Source of the DNA: Shewanella sp. UCD-KL12
Lineage (GTDB): Bacteria; Pseudomonadota; Gammaproteobacteria; Enterobacterales; Shewanellaceae
Length of the DNA stretch: 64,000 bases
Direction of reading: 5' to 3'
NCBI RefSeq assembly: GCF_001957125.1
Contig: NZ_MPHJ01000002.1
Coordinates: forward strand, 248,001-312,000
A program made the translations under genes and the position numbers. Of the stretch, positions 52,485 through 62,250 are shown piece after piece. The notes beneath the pieces are model-generated. The model saw only the letters and a list, made by a program, of their open reading frames with translations, was not told the DNA's origin and did no database searches. Within the stretch, counting starts at the first letter, position 1. Each line of letters starts with the position of its first letter.

Positions 52485-52688
52485 CTTGGGTTAACCTTAT
52501 TAATTGAATTTCTAATAGGATAAATCCGGTGATGTAAACCCAATGTAAATTGGAACGATGGCGTCAATGGTTGTGTAATATCCGAGTTAACCTGTGGCAG
52601 TACCTCACTACTTATTAATTTGAGTTGCGGGTGCTTGAACGTCAATTTTAGTTATGAAGGAAGAAAGATGAGAAAAGGAATTTTTTAA

Positions 52689-53066
52689 ATGGATAGCTTT
52701 GTGAAATGGACAGTTTTGTTAACTATATTATGTTTCATGCCAGGGGTTACTTATGGCGCTACGCAAGATGAGCTGATTGTTGGCAAGTGGACTATTATCG
52801 ATAAGTCTTCAGATACGACAACTGTAAATGGCCAATATGAAAAAGCGACTTGGCTATATTCTTATCATTTTAAAACAGATGGTCACGTTGTCATCACGGA
52901 CGAAGAATAAAGCAAAGGGCCTTTTGCATATCGTATCGAAGGCAGTACACTTTTTATTACCAAGTATGGTCTTGTTGCGACTTGGGATATCGTCGAAGTG
53001 TCTAACACTCTTTTGGCAATCAAGTCACCATTTTATATAACCCGTTTCAAACGAGATGATGAGTAG
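52689..53066 (+). pseudogene. Small exported protein interrupted by an in-frame TAA
   Basis: The frame starts at 52689 with signal peptide MDSFVKWTVLLTILCFMPGVTYG-A and reads to a TAA at 52908-52910. The same frame continues without other stops for 52 codons (SKGPFAYRIEGSTLFITKYG and on to FKRDDE) to TAG at 53064-53066. The combined 125 residues resemble a small beta-sheet domain (LIVGKWTIIDKS...). A single base change would restore it, so it is either a recent nonsense mutation or a sequencing error. Confidence 0.8.
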
Positions 53067-53106
53067 CAAAGTTAAAGGGTTAGCCATACTAGCCAAGTTA
53101 TTGTGC

Positions 53107-53892
53107 TTATTCCCAAGTTTGCTTTATCAGCTCAATGAAGTTATCCCTCATGGTGTCGCTGAGGGGGAAGTTAAAATCCTGCTTATCGACTAAGGTGGTT
53201 GTGGCTTTTGAATCATCAAACTTGTTAACTGTGATATGGTCATTGGCTCTTGCGATGCCGTCATACTGGCCAAATAGTTTGGCTGCTAGTGGTTTGGGAA
53301 TATTGTGATTGGTAAAATCTGATGTGATGTAGTTATGATAATCATTAGGGTCTTCATCTAATGAGCGATAGGTTGCTAGCTCAATATACCCTTGCTGGAC
53401 TTTCATCCAAGATTGATTCTTCCCCTGTTTATAGCCCACTTCAACCTTATCTGGCGCTGTGACTATGTTTGATGTGACAAACATAAACTCCCTGTCTTCT
53501 AAGTAGAGACTGATGTGGTAGTAGCTGTGATGTTCATAGAAGCCGTCTACTGCACTTTCGAGTTGAGGGAGCGCATATTCAAAGGAGATATGGGCATTAG
53601 ATTTATCAAAGCCATAATCATGAAAATAGCATGTCACACGTTCAAATTCTGGCGTCTCTCGGCACAGGGTGTCGATAAGCTCCTGAGTTAAGCCTAGGGC
53701 GAGTGCTGCTTGGTTAAAGCCTGCAGAGATAGTGAGTTTAGCTTCGTCGATGGCTTTTTCTCTGCCTTGCTCGCGAACTTTTTCGAAACCATCTTCTAAA
53801 TGCTCATCTCGTTCAGGGTTGGAGTCGGTGTTACTTGCGTTTGCGATAGGAGCTAACACTAGAGTCAAGCATAAGGACAATAACTGCTGCAT
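53107..53892 (-). CDS. Secreted hypothetical protein (261 aa)
   Basis: The ATG at 53892 follows TTGGAGAAATA and gives signal peptide MQQLLSLCLTLVLAPIANA-S. The mature protein has an acidic helical N-terminus and an alpha/beta body with two Cys (LCRETPEFERVTCYF) likely forming a disulphide. No family recognised. Convergent with the broken small gene. Confidence 0.8.
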   Translation of the reverse strand: MQQLLSLCLTLVLAPIANASNTDSNPERDEHLEDGFEKVREQGREKAIDEAKLTISAGFNQAALALGLTQELIDTLCRETPEFERVTCYFHDYGFDKSNAHISFEYALPQLESAVDGFYEHHSYYHISLYLEDREFMFVTSNIVTAPDKVEVGYKQGKNQSWMKVQQGYIELATYRSLDEDPNDYHNYITSDFTNHNIPKPLAAKLFGQYDGIARANDHITVNKFDDSKATTTLVDKQDFNFPLSDTMRDNFIELIKQTWE

Positions 53893-54281
53893 TATTTCTC
53901 CAATAAGGTTCGGTTTCATCAAACTGGTTAACAAGGTGCTTTTTATCTTTTGCTGCGCTTATTATCATAAAGTGGCGTTATGAATATGGTTAGGGCGACC
54001 GCATTTATGCAAAACTTTTCTTAGCACCGCTTGGGTGAGGGCAGATTTACATCTGCTCTGGGTAAAGGTTTTAGCATAAAGGCGTTAAACCGAGATTAAC
54101 GGGCTCGTAATCGGCATTGCGAGCGATAAGGCAAGCAGGCTAAAAAGGGGGATTTGCAGTCATTAGGACAATTTTGAGCGTATTGGCTAGGGATTATGAT
54201 TGCTGAGCTTGAGCATGATGGCGCTATTGCCTACAATAGCGCACGATTATTTATTATATTTTTACACTACAGGCCACGACC
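53893..54281. other. Intergenic region, no gene seen
   Basis: About 390 bp between divergent genes. Nothing recognisable apart from presumed promoters; a TTTATTATATTTTTACACTAC stretch just before the DUF3297 gene is AT-rich. Confidence 0.45.
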
Positions 54282-54530
54282 ATGACCGATACAAGTTCAC
54301 AACCAGCCTTACCCGATCGCCTTTCCGTCAACCCTCGTAGCCCACATCATGTGGAAGCTATTTTCGAGCATGACATAGGCATCACGCTTAACGGTAAAGA
54401 ACGTTTTGATGTTGAAGAGTACTGCATCAGCGAAGGCTGGGTAAAGATCCCTTCACCTAAAGCATTGGACCGTCGTGGACAGCCACTTTTGGTGACTCTG
54501 AAAGGTACTGTTGAAGCGTTTTATAAGTAA
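54282..54530 (+). CDS. DUF3297-like protein (82 aa)
   Basis: A short soluble protein. LPDRLSVNPRSPHHVEAIFE followed by GITLNGKERFDVEEYCISEG and WVKIPSPKALDRRG is the DUF3297 pattern, common in proteobacteria, function unknown. A terminator follows. Confidence 0.85.
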   Translation: MTDTSSQPALPDRLSVNPRSPHHVEAIFEHDIGITLNGKERFDVEEYCISEGWVKIPSPKALDRRGQPLLVTLKGTVEAFYK

Positions 54531-54582
54531 ACACGCTTGATTGATTAAAAGCGATAGCGGTGCATCACCGTTAACGTTTGTG

Positions 54583-54650
54583 AAAACGCCCTTTATCATG
54601 GCGCTGCTAATTTGTATTAGTAGTACCTTGAAAAGGGCGTTTTTTGTTTT
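54583..54650 (+). terminator. Terminator after the DUF3297 gene
   Basis: Outer stem AAAACGCCCTTT (54583-54594) and AAAGGGCGTTTT (54632-54643) with a nested hairpin CTGCTAAT/ATTAGTAG in the loop, then TTGTTTT. A smaller CGGTGCATCACCG hairpin precedes it at ~54558. Confidence 0.8.
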
Positions 54651-54657
54651 CAGCCCT

Positions 54658-54893
54658 AAACCACTGGCTTCAGAAGGTGGTTATCATCCATAGGCTTTGC
54701 CTGAAGTCGTTAATAGAGCCTTTTTATGCCGAACTTTGTGCAGAGGTTTAGTGAATAGTGCAGTGCAAGCTTCTAAATCAGGGATGATTTAGTAGAGCCT
54801 ATAGGGATATATCAACGGCGACTTGCAGGTGCACAGTAACTAAAGCTCCCTTATAGGGAGTCATTTTAAAGCCACCTCCTTCAGAAGGTGGAT
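54658..54893. mobile_element. Possible IS200/IS605-type remnant or MITE
   Basis: About 235 bp bounded by related hairpins sharing TTCAGAAGGTGG: CCACTGGCTTCAGAAGGTGG on the left and CCACCTCCTTCAGAAGGTGG on the right. Subterminal hairpins of this kind mark IS200/IS605-type ends. The interior has a short frame ending VNSAVQASKSGMI that might be the end of a TnpB-like gene. Family assignment is tentative. Confidence 0.45.
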
Positions 54894-55007
54894 TGTTTAT
54901 ATCTGGGGCAGTTTATCGGAGCGTATTGTCACAGTAGGCATAGCGAACACTGAACATGCTTTCATACTCATGAGGGGATATCGCAATCGGTATTACTTTC
55001 TTTGGTC

Positions 55008-55922
55008 TCACCAGTGTTTTCGTTTCGAGAGAAAGAAATCAATAAAAGCGCGAACCTTAGGCTGCTCAAGCTTAACTTGGTGATAATAGATATAGAGATC
55101 GACGGAGGAATACCAATATTCCTCTAAGACAGGTACTAGCTCTTGATTGGCGACATAGGATTTTATATCTAAGTTATCAACGAGTGCGTTGATTAATCCA
55201 AGCCCTTGAACGGCGAGCTTTGAATGTCCGGCAACAGATTTTATCGGTGCATTGAGTAAAACATACTCCATTTCACTTTGCTGGCTGTTGGCGGTCTTAT
55301 TAACGACTAGCGCATTACTCGGTTGTTGATGTGGGTGACTGATCATCTGGTGCTTGGCGAGTTCGTCCGGTGTATTTGGTGTGCCGAACTTTGCCAAGTA
55401 GTCAGGCGCTGCAAAAATACCAAGCTTTGCCTGCCAGAGTAGTCGTTGTTTCAGGTTCGGGTATTTTATGCCTAAGTAATCTGATATCCCCCAATAAATA
55501 TCATGATGATCTTCATCGACATCAATAATGTTTTCTTTCATATCAATCATGAGTTCAATATCAGGATAGAGGCGATGAAACTCTGCTAACCAGGGAAAAA
55601 TGGTTTCATCATAAGTTTGTATATCTTGAGCTATCACTTTTAGGGTGCCAGTAAATTTCCCCTCTCGTGACTCAAGCCAATGGGACAAGGAGTCATGTTG
55701 CTGAAGTATTTTTTGCGCTCGAATTAGAAACTCGTCACCAAACTGGGTTAATTTGATTTTGCGGGTGCTGCGTTCAAACAAAGGGGCACCCAGGCGCTTT
55801 TCAAGTTGTGATACCTGCTTGCTTATCGCCATCGGTGTTTGTTTTTGGGCGTTTGCAGCTAAGGTAAAACTGCGGTGTTTGGCCACCAAAATAAAGGCGG
55901 TGAGGGTTTCTGTTTTGAACAT
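55008..55922 (-). CDS. LysR-family regulator
   Basis: 304 residues from ATG 55922. DNA-binding N-terminus LTAFILVAKHRSFTLAANAQ, then TPMAISKQVSQLEKRLGAPL. The substrate domain follows to ~300. It is divergent from the CPBP protease gene and may control it. A TTG three codons upstream is a less likely start. Confidence 0.9.
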   Translation of the reverse strand: MFKTETLTAFILVAKHRSFTLAANAQKQTPMAISKQVSQLEKRLGAPLFERSTRKIKLTQFGDEFLIRAQKILQQHDSLSHWLESREGKFTGTLKVIAQDIQTYDETIFPWLAEFHRLYPDIELMIDMKENIIDVDEDHHDIYWGISDYLGIKYPNLKQRLLWQAKLGIFAAPDYLAKFGTPNTPDELAKHQMISHPHQQPSNALVVNKTANSQQSEMEYVLLNAPIKSVAGHSKLAVQGLGLINALVDNLDIKSYVANQELVPVLEEYWYSSVDLYIYYHQVKLEQPKVRAFIDFFLSKRKHW

Positions 55923-56038
55923 AATAGCCAAGTTTGTAAACTTTTAGTTTATCTAGCTTATACCTGTAAACCATTTTTCTGTAGCTATATTCTCTATACA
56001 GTATTCTTTAATCGCAACAGCATGCACGGAGAGGAATT

Positions 56039-56755
56039 ATGGATTACTTGGAATATCTACTATTGGGTTATTTAATCATTTGGCCCATATACATCTATTT
56101 CACCCATGAAAAAGAACAGCAAAGTGTTATCGCACAGCCTGAAAAACGATTAGCTGTTTACCGCCTTACTATGCTTCAGTTGTGGGTGCCCGTACTGCTC
56201 TTGATGATACTGGTTTTTCAGGAGCATATTTCGATGAGGGATATCGGCTTGCAGTGGCATTGGGGACTGGCTAACCAAATTGCTATGTTAGGGCTAGTAT
56301 TGGTAACTGGGTATTTTTTTCTATCGCTCAAACAGCTCAGTGAAAGCCCAGAAAACCATCAAGCTATACGCAAACAGCTCGCTCATATTCAGTGGTTAAT
56401 GCCGACAACACGTAAAGAGTCCGGTTACTTTATCTTTGGTGTTTCTATCACTGCGGGTATCTGTGAAGAGTTGTTGTTCAGGGGCTATTTAATGAATATG
56501 TTAGCCGAGTATATGCCCATGTATGGTGCGGTCATCGTCTCGAGTCTGGCCTTTGGATTACCGCATCTTTATCAAGGGGCGATACATATTCTGAGAACAG
56601 CGCTTATGGGAGTGGTAATGGCGTTGATTTATCTGGCGACAGATTCGATCATCATTCCTATTGTATTACACGCAGTGATTGATATGTACAGCGGCGCATT
56701 GGCTTACCTAGTTTACAGAGCGCAGCCCAGTGATGTGTTTGTTGAAAATACTTGA
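56039..56755 (+). CDS. CPBP-family intramembrane metalloprotease
   Basis: 238 residues with ~7 membrane spans. Motif 1 EELLFRGYL, motif 2 FGLPHLYQG and motif 3 HAVIDMYSG form the CPBP (Abi/Rce1-like) site. Family members process peptides or prenylated proteins, and some provide bacteriocin self-immunity. GAGAGGAATT precedes the ATG. Spacer to the divergent LysR gene is 116 bp. Confidence 0.9.
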   Translation: MDYLEYLLLGYLIIWPIYIYFTHEKEQQSVIAQPEKRLAVYRLTMLQLWVPVLLLMILVFQEHISMRDIGLQWHWGLANQIAMLGLVLVTGYFFLSLKQLSESPENHQAIRKQLAHIQWLMPTTRKESGYFIFGVSITAGICEELLFRGYLMNMLAEYMPMYGAVIVSSLAFGLPHLYQGAIHILRTALMGVVMALIYLATDSIIIPIVLHAVIDMYSGALAYLVYRAQPSDVFVENT

Positions 56756-56838
56756 TGGCTACATTCGCACTACGAACATTTATTGCATTGAACAAATCAA
56801 CTCGTTAACTATTATTAGTACTACCCTTTCAGGATAAG

Positions 56839-57696
56839 TTGATTCGAATGCCAAACTCTCCTCTCGATTACGCTAAGCAAGCGCAAGAGCTGTGTGTGCT
56901 TTCTGATGTTTATATGACGCTTAATAAAATGCTATCTAGCGATGGTTGCAGTATGGAGGAGTTAGCTGATGCTATTGCCTATGAGCCCGCTATCGCCGCA
57001 TCGATTTTAAAAATTGCTAATAGCGCCATGTTCAGCATGCCAAGAGAGGTAGATAGTCTCTCTAAAGCCTTAGTTTTACTGGGCATTCAACAGGTTAAAA
57101 AACTGGTTAATGCCTATGGCATTACAGCGGCATTTTCTAGCATAGATCCTAAAGTGGCTGATATGGACAAGTTCTGGGAGATAAGTGTCGATTGCGCTTT
57201 GATCTGTCAGTACTTTGCAAAGAGCAAAAGGGTTCCTGATACCGATAACATCTTTCTTTCTGGTTTATTTCATAATCTGGGCATGCTGGCCATTGTTCAC
57301 AGTGAGCCCGGCAAAGTGAGCTATTGTGAGGACTATAATAGTGACGATACACCATGGGAGCGGCAGAGTGAGATGTTTGGTTTTACCTTTGCAGATTGTA
57401 CGACTGAGCTATTAAAGTTGTGGAACTTGCCGGAGACTATTATACAGCCTATCTCAGATTTCAACTCTCCTGCACTTGGCCAGTTACCTGCTAACTCAAA
57501 ACTACTTTATATGGCTTCCCGCTTAGCCGTAATTAATGCAGAACCTGGGATGTTTACTAAGGAAGCACTCATTAATCAGGCGGTGTTGGTAGAGCTGGAT
57601 ATTAGCTTAGATGAGATCAACGAGTCGCTTGAGTATTGTAATTTACAAGCGATGGAGCTTTTAGCGACTTTTCCTATACAAGGTAAGAACCGTTAG
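56839..57696 (+). CDS. HDOD-domain signalling protein
   Basis: 285 residues. The HDOD pattern is clear: MEELADAIAYEPAIAASILK, IANSAMFSMPREVDSLSKAL and a degenerate HD site FLSGLFHNLGMLAIVH. These domains lack phosphodiesterase activity and act in signal integration. Start choice is open: TTG 56839 has AGGATAAG at a short distance, while ATG 56848 lies too far from it; I keep the TTG. Confidence 0.88.
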   Translation: MIRMPNSPLDYAKQAQELCVLSDVYMTLNKMLSSDGCSMEELADAIAYEPAIAASILKIANSAMFSMPREVDSLSKALVLLGIQQVKKLVNAYGITAAFSSIDPKVADMDKFWEISVDCALICQYFAKSKRVPDTDNIFLSGLFHNLGMLAIVHSEPGKVSYCEDYNSDDTPWERQSEMFGFTFADCTTELLKLWNLPETIIQPISDFNSPALGQLPANSKLLYMASRLAVINAEPGMFTKEALINQAVLVELDISLDEINESLEYCNLQAMELLATFPIQGKNR

Positions 57697-57931
57697 CCTT
57701 GAGGCTCATTGTTAAGGCTTTCGCCGATATATATTTTATCATGCTGCAGAAAGACTGTATGAGTCACAAACTTGAGTTTTTTGCATGAAGATTTTAATAA
57801 ATAAATCATATTCGTAGCGTATTATGTTGAGAATATGTTTGCCAAAGTGCTTTTTTAATCGCTTGCCGTAACAGTTTATCGTTAGCATTGGCATCAAGCT
57901 ACATATGGTTCACTTATCACAAGGAATATTT

Positions 57932-59005
57932 ATGTCCCGTAGCCATCAGCAAAAAGTGTACATACCCAAGGATGTTCGCAGTAACCAATTCATTACAGCA
58001 GAGATCAAAGTTACCGATGCTTTGCTAGCGCATTATCCTGATTTTAAAACATGTTATCAGACCCTTAGCCGCTTAATCTTCCAGCTTGGAGTGCAAGAGG
58101 AGCTATATAACATACATGTGATAACTAACGATAAGTTACCTGTGGTGCGTTTTCATACCGAAGCGTATTGTTTCCCTACGGCTGAGCAGATCGTGCTGTT
58201 CTATAATCCTGATTACCATGAAGCACAACGCCTTCATAGTCAGGATGATTACCGAGCGCGAAAAATCAGAATTGTATGCTTAGCGACTGGCGAAGATATC
58301 CGTGCTAACTCAGCTAACTTCCATATTAAGGTGCAGTCGTTCCTTGCTAAGCTGATGCCACAGTTACCGGAAACTGATCTCACTGTAAAAATTCGTGATC
58401 ATCAACACCTCTCTTATGATCTTTTTGCCAAAGCTAAAGGTAACAAAGAGAGCTATGGATATAAGCTCCGTTCAATCAGTGAAAGGTACCGAGCAAGAAC
58501 TTGTCAGCTTCCTGAAGGGCACGGTTCATTATGTTATGTCACGGTAAAACTGCCTTTAAGCCGTAAGCTTAAGCAAGGTCTGCTACCTGAGAATACTGAT
58601 GATTTTACGCCAATGTATCAGAAGCTAGAAGACGCGTTTATTCAAGCTGCATCAGCTAAACAACTTAACCGAATTGCTATGGTTGCGAATGGCTTAACGC
58701 CGCTTGTACGTAACAGTAAATACGACCAAGTTGATGGTACTGATGAAGTACAAATGCTCGGCTTTGACCCTAATATAGACGAGCAGCAGTTTATCAGTCA
58801 CTGGAATGGTGATCGCTTAGTTGAAACGGTCAGTTTCACTATCGCTGCGGCAGAAAGTGATAGTAAAGAGGGTGGACTTGGGCGCTATTTGAATCGAGTG
58901 GAGGAAGCACTAAAGAGCTTTACTTCGGAACTCGAGTTAGACCGAGCCCGTGAAGATCTTATTGTGCGTTTCCATCAGCATATTAGTTACCACTCAGTTA
59001 AATAG
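57932..59005 (+). CDS. DUF3083-like protein
   Basis: 357 residues from ATG 57932 (CACAAGGAATATTT upstream). The pattern KVYIPKDVRSNQFITAEIKV with later DYRARKIRIVCLATGEDIR fits DUF3083, a family mainly of Shewanella and relatives with no known function. No signal peptide. Recognition is from memory of the family pattern. Confidence 0.72.
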   Translation: MSRSHQQKVYIPKDVRSNQFITAEIKVTDALLAHYPDFKTCYQTLSRLIFQLGVQEELYNIHVITNDKLPVVRFHTEAYCFPTAEQIVLFYNPDYHEAQRLHSQDDYRARKIRIVCLATGEDIRANSANFHIKVQSFLAKLMPQLPETDLTVKIRDHQHLSYDLFAKAKGNKESYGYKLRSISERYRARTCQLPEGHGSLCYVTVKLPLSRKLKQGLLPENTDDFTPMYQKLEDAFIQAASAKQLNRIAMVANGLTPLVRNSKYDQVDGTDEVQMLGFDPNIDEQQFISHWNGDRLVETVSFTIAAAESDSKEGGLGRYLNRVEEALKSFTSELELDRAREDLIVRFHQHISYHSVK

Positions 59006-59030
59006 TTAAGCTCTCACCTTAATGTGGCAC

Positions 59031-60716
59031 CTATCTAACGGTGCCACTTTCCTCATTGTTCGCTAGCCTCATGTGCTCTTGATCTCTTGGAGTCATACAG
59101 CTTGAGAATATATCCAGATTTTTATCGTATGGGCTGGTGGCAACATTTAAAACACCTAGCATACTGTGGAAAATATTATCGTGGCTAAAGGTATTGTTTT
59201 TAGCCTGAGTTCGAAGGCAGGCGGTATCTATGTATGGGCTTCGTTGCTCTGGAAACCAAGCTAAAAGCGGGATGTGTGTCTGCTCTTGTGGGGCAAAGGC
59301 ATAGGGGAAACCGTGTAGATAGGCGCCGGACTCACCGAGAGACTCACCATGATCTGAGACGTAGAGCATAGATGGCTGAACATCTTTTGGTAGAGTGTCT
59401 AAGCTCTCGATCACTTTAGACAGTACCAAATCGGTATAAGCGATTGTATTATCATAGGTATTGACCAGAGACTCTGAAGAGCAGTTTTGTATATCACTTC
59501 TTTGGCAATCGTCTTTAAAGGGACGAGTTTCACTGGGGTAACGCCTGTAATAGGTCGGCCCGTGAGAGCCAATCATATGGAGTACGATAAAGGTGGTTGG
59601 AGCGGTGAGGTTTGCAAGCTTCTTCTGCAGTGGCTCTATCAGCACCTCATCGAAACAGTATTCACCATCACAAAGTGGGTTATCAGATTTCACATCGATA
59701 TTGATGGTAGGCACACGTTCACATACACCTTTGCAGCCGTTGTTATCTATCCAAAGTACATCGACTCCGGCAAGGGAGACTAAATCCATTAAATTCTGTT
59801 CATATTCAGCGTCATTCTTATCAAAGTTACTTCTGGTCAAGGCTGAAAACATACAGGGCACAGAAACGGCTGTCGCCGTTCCGCATGAAAACATATTTTC
59901 AAACGAGATGAGACCGTATTTTTCCGTGGCCTTGTTTGTTGGCTTGTCATAACCGTTGTAACTGAAGTTTTGGGCTCTGGCGGTTTCACCTAATACCATG
60001 ACAATCACTTTCTTCTGAGTCTCATCATTACTGAGCAGGCTCGGGGCGTTGTCTAAAGTCTTAAAGCTTCTTGGAGCGGTAAAATATTGATCTTTGGTGT
60101 ACTTAACACTGTCTACTAGATATTGAAAAGGGATAGATGATTTTTGTAGCTGCCTATGATTACGCCCTACAGAGGCGTAGTTTGGGTAAAAGATCGCGGC
60201 AATGATCAGTATGGACAGTATAGAGGTTGCCATGAGCTTTATTCTTGATACCAAAGATTTTAGCGTGGTGGATTGCTTCACTCTAACCAGTTGAATAAAG
60301 GCTGCAGGTAAAGCGCCTGTCACGAAAAAGAAGGCTACAAGATGCCAGTTAAGATAAGACAATACTTCGGCCGTATAGGTTTCAGCTGAGTTTTGGATCA
60401 TTCCGTAATCGAATATGACGCCATAGCTTACCTTGGCATAAAACACCAATGAGGAGATGAGCGTTAAACTTATCAGGCAAGGCTTTAGAATCGGTCTCGC
60501 TGAAAACAAGCAGAACAGCAAGGTACACAAGTTAAATGCCAATATGGGAACTGTGGCAAGAAATAGCAGATTATAGTTATCTAAGGCCAGTACGGTTCTT
60601 GTTACCTCTTGTAGAAACGGGAAGTTAAATACCAGAGTAAAGTAGAGTGCGACTAACAGGATGAGTTGATTTGTGCTCAATTGGCATATTGAGAAACGTT
60701 TAAATGAAGGTGACAT
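59031..60716 (-). CDS. eptA: EptA-type phosphoethanolamine transferase (MCR-like fold)
   Basis: 561 residues: five N-terminal membrane helices, then a periplasmic sulfatase-like domain. The nucleophile Thr is in SCGTATAVSVPCM (about residue 280), zinc and substrate residues in VMVLGETAR and SDHGESLGESGAYLHG, and paired Cys (NNGCKGVC) as in EptA/MCR. It transfers phosphoethanolamine to lipid A. In this context it is a native chromosomal gene with no mobile-element context. Monocistronic. Confidence 0.93.
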   Translation of the reverse strand: MSPSFKRFSICQLSTNQLILLVALYFTLVFNFPFLQEVTRTVLALDNYNLLFLATVPILAFNLCTLLFCLFSARPILKPCLISLTLISSLVFYAKVSYGVIFDYGMIQNSAETYTAEVLSYLNWHLVAFFFVTGALPAAFIQLVRVKQSTTLKSLVSRIKLMATSILSILIIAAIFYPNYASVGRNHRQLQKSSIPFQYLVDSVKYTKDQYFTAPRSFKTLDNAPSLLSNDETQKKVIVMVLGETARAQNFSYNGYDKPTNKATEKYGLISFENMFSCGTATAVSVPCMFSALTRSNFDKNDAEYEQNLMDLVSLAGVDVLWIDNNGCKGVCERVPTINIDVKSDNPLCDGEYCFDEVLIEPLQKKLANLTAPTTFIVLHMIGSHGPTYYRRYPSETRPFKDDCQRSDIQNCSSESLVNTYDNTIAYTDLVLSKVIESLDTLPKDVQPSMLYVSDHGESLGESGAYLHGFPYAFAPQEQTHIPLLAWFPEQRSPYIDTACLRTQAKNNTFSHDNIFHSMLGVLNVATSPYDKNLDIFSSCMTPRDQEHMRLANNEESGTVR

Positions 60717-61078
60717 GAATTAAAGCCTTACGATAGCGAGCTGTAGTGATCTATTTTTGAAGCTCATCCCTAAGCACAAAAAGGATATCACCCGCATGAG
60801 CACTGGGGTGTAAGCAAGTGAAAGCCTTAAGTAAGCGTTTGTAAGCGCCTGGTCAGGGAAATGTTGGCGAGCTAAATTTGAGGATGTTTAGGTGTAGGCT
60901 TGTGATTTTTAGGGGGCAGACATCGTCGTAGGCACAGTTGGAGAGATTGTGAAGATTAGGGGATATTTTTATTGATATGCACTGGCTCTTGGGGTCAAAT
61001 AAATATAGTGCTTCTAAATATACCAACCACAGTAATGACCTCCTGTTAAGAGCCTTCTGTTAAGAAACGAATGTAGCC
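60717..61078. other. Intergenic region, no gene seen
   Basis: About 360 bp between divergent genes; presumed promoters only. No terminator or RNA recognised. Confidence 0.45.
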
Positions 61079-61507
61079 ATGAATGAAAAGATCACCATCT
61101 CACTCCCTTCGCTTATTCATCGCATAGGCAGAGAAGAGGTCAACCAAGCCAAAGCAATAGCATTACAGTATCAGTGCGAGCTAAAGCGTGTCCGACGCTC
61201 TAGAAACTGGGGGCTTACTGGTGAAGCTATCAATATCCAATCTTTTGCTGCTTCTCTCAGAACAAAGGATGCAGCAGGCAGTGAGCTGAAAACTGAGCGA
61301 GTGAAAAATATTACTGGTTTTAGTTACCTTATTAAAAAAATAGCAACCGCTTTGCTAGGACATGCTGACAAGTTAGAGCCTTTAGAGGTGAAGTTGGTAC
61401 GGTTAATTGCAGAAACCCCTAATATTACCTTGGCTGAATTGGTACACATTACAGATTGCACGTTAGCCCAGGCTAGAACTGCTCGTTCTCAAGATGATGC
61501 TTGGTGA
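61079..61507 (+). CDS. RRF_GI-type 'ribosome recycling factor family' protein (142 aa)
   Basis: ISLPSLIHRIGREEVNQAKA then YQCELKRVRRSRNWGLTGEA matches the short Vibrio/Shewanella family annotated as ribosome recycling factor-like. Despite the name it is not frr. The C-terminal half (EPLEVKLVRLIAETPNITLA then ELVHITDCTLAQARTAR) looks like a winged-helix motif, so DNA binding is possible. Monocistronic. Confidence 0.75.
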   Translation: MNEKITISLPSLIHRIGREEVNQAKAIALQYQCELKRVRRSRNWGLTGEAINIQSFAASLRTKDAAGSELKTERVKNITGFSYLIKKIATALLGHADKLEPLEVKLVRLIAETPNITLAELVHITDCTLAQARTARSQDDAW

Positions 61508-61649
61508 TAAAGCGATATTATCATTGTTGAAAAACGGTCAGTGTTAGAGGTTAAGGCTGGTAGATGGCAGGTAAAGAGCCAGCTAATTAGGGGGGAATAA
61601 TAGCGCCACTAGAGTTATGGCGCTATATCAGCTGTTTGATTGAGCAGAT

Positions 61650-61913
61650 TTAATGCTGAGATTGACCTGTTGCTGTGCAGTAAAGAGTGCCTGAGTATTG
61701 GTCAAAACTAATTCGAGTTCGAATACTTGTCACATCTGAATATTTCGCCCTAAGTTGGCTAGCTGCTTTGTCGCAGACTTGGTTATGATCGGCTGGTACA
61801 CTTTGTGATGCAGTCACAGATACAGTTCGCCACCAGTCTCCAGCAGTTGCAACACCTGCAAATAGGGTAGAAGCGCATAATATTGTCGTTGCAACCAGTC
61901 TAATGTTTTTCAT
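61650..61913 (-). CDS. Small periplasmic protein (87 aa)
   Basis: AAAGGAATAAAA precedes the ATG. Signal peptide MKNIRLVATTILCASTLFAGVATA-G, then a ~62-residue domain with two Cys (NQVCDKAASQL and TLYCTATG) that could form one disulphide. No family recognised. Confidence 0.75.
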   Translation of the reverse strand: MKNIRLVATTILCASTLFAGVATAGDWWRTVSVTASQSVPADHNQVCDKAASQLRAKYSDVTSIRTRISFDQYSGTLYCTATGQSQH

Positions 61914-62250
61914 TTTTATTCCTTTAAGTTTATGAGTTTTGTATTTGTTTTAAAAACAGTTACTCCTAGCGGTACTCCTTTACCCCCTAGTCGTAAATAA
62001 CCTACACGCTAAATGACAGCGTTGTCAACGCTGGTTGAAAATCATCCATCTCAATCTATTCAAAGTGCAATAATAGGGCGTTTTATCAGTAACTGAATTT
62101 CTTACCTATGGGATGAGAGCTATGTCTGCTGTATCTAACTAAAACCTGCAAAGATATCAGGCAATTTTGAAAAGTTTCATTCTCCGTATTCTATGGCTAT
62201 ATTTCATTGATGGACTAAGCAACTCTCAAGCTCTGCAAACATGGACAGCT
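61914..62250. other. Intergenic region, no gene seen
   Basis: About 340 bp upstream of the sensor kinase gene. The frame of that gene is open back to a TTG at 62167, but the extra residues do not look like protein. Confidence 0.45.

Noticed and set aside
52828..53040. 70-codon + frame overlapping the broken small gene
   Set aside because: It is out of frame with the signal-peptide gene, whose own frame continues coherently after the single TAA.
59031..60716. Acquired mcr colistin-resistance gene
   Set aside because: It is EptA/MCR-like in fold, but composition and surroundings are those of a native chromosomal gene.
61079..61507. Ribosome recycling factor frr
   Set aside because: Too short and unlike the true RRF; it fits the separate RRF_GI-type family.
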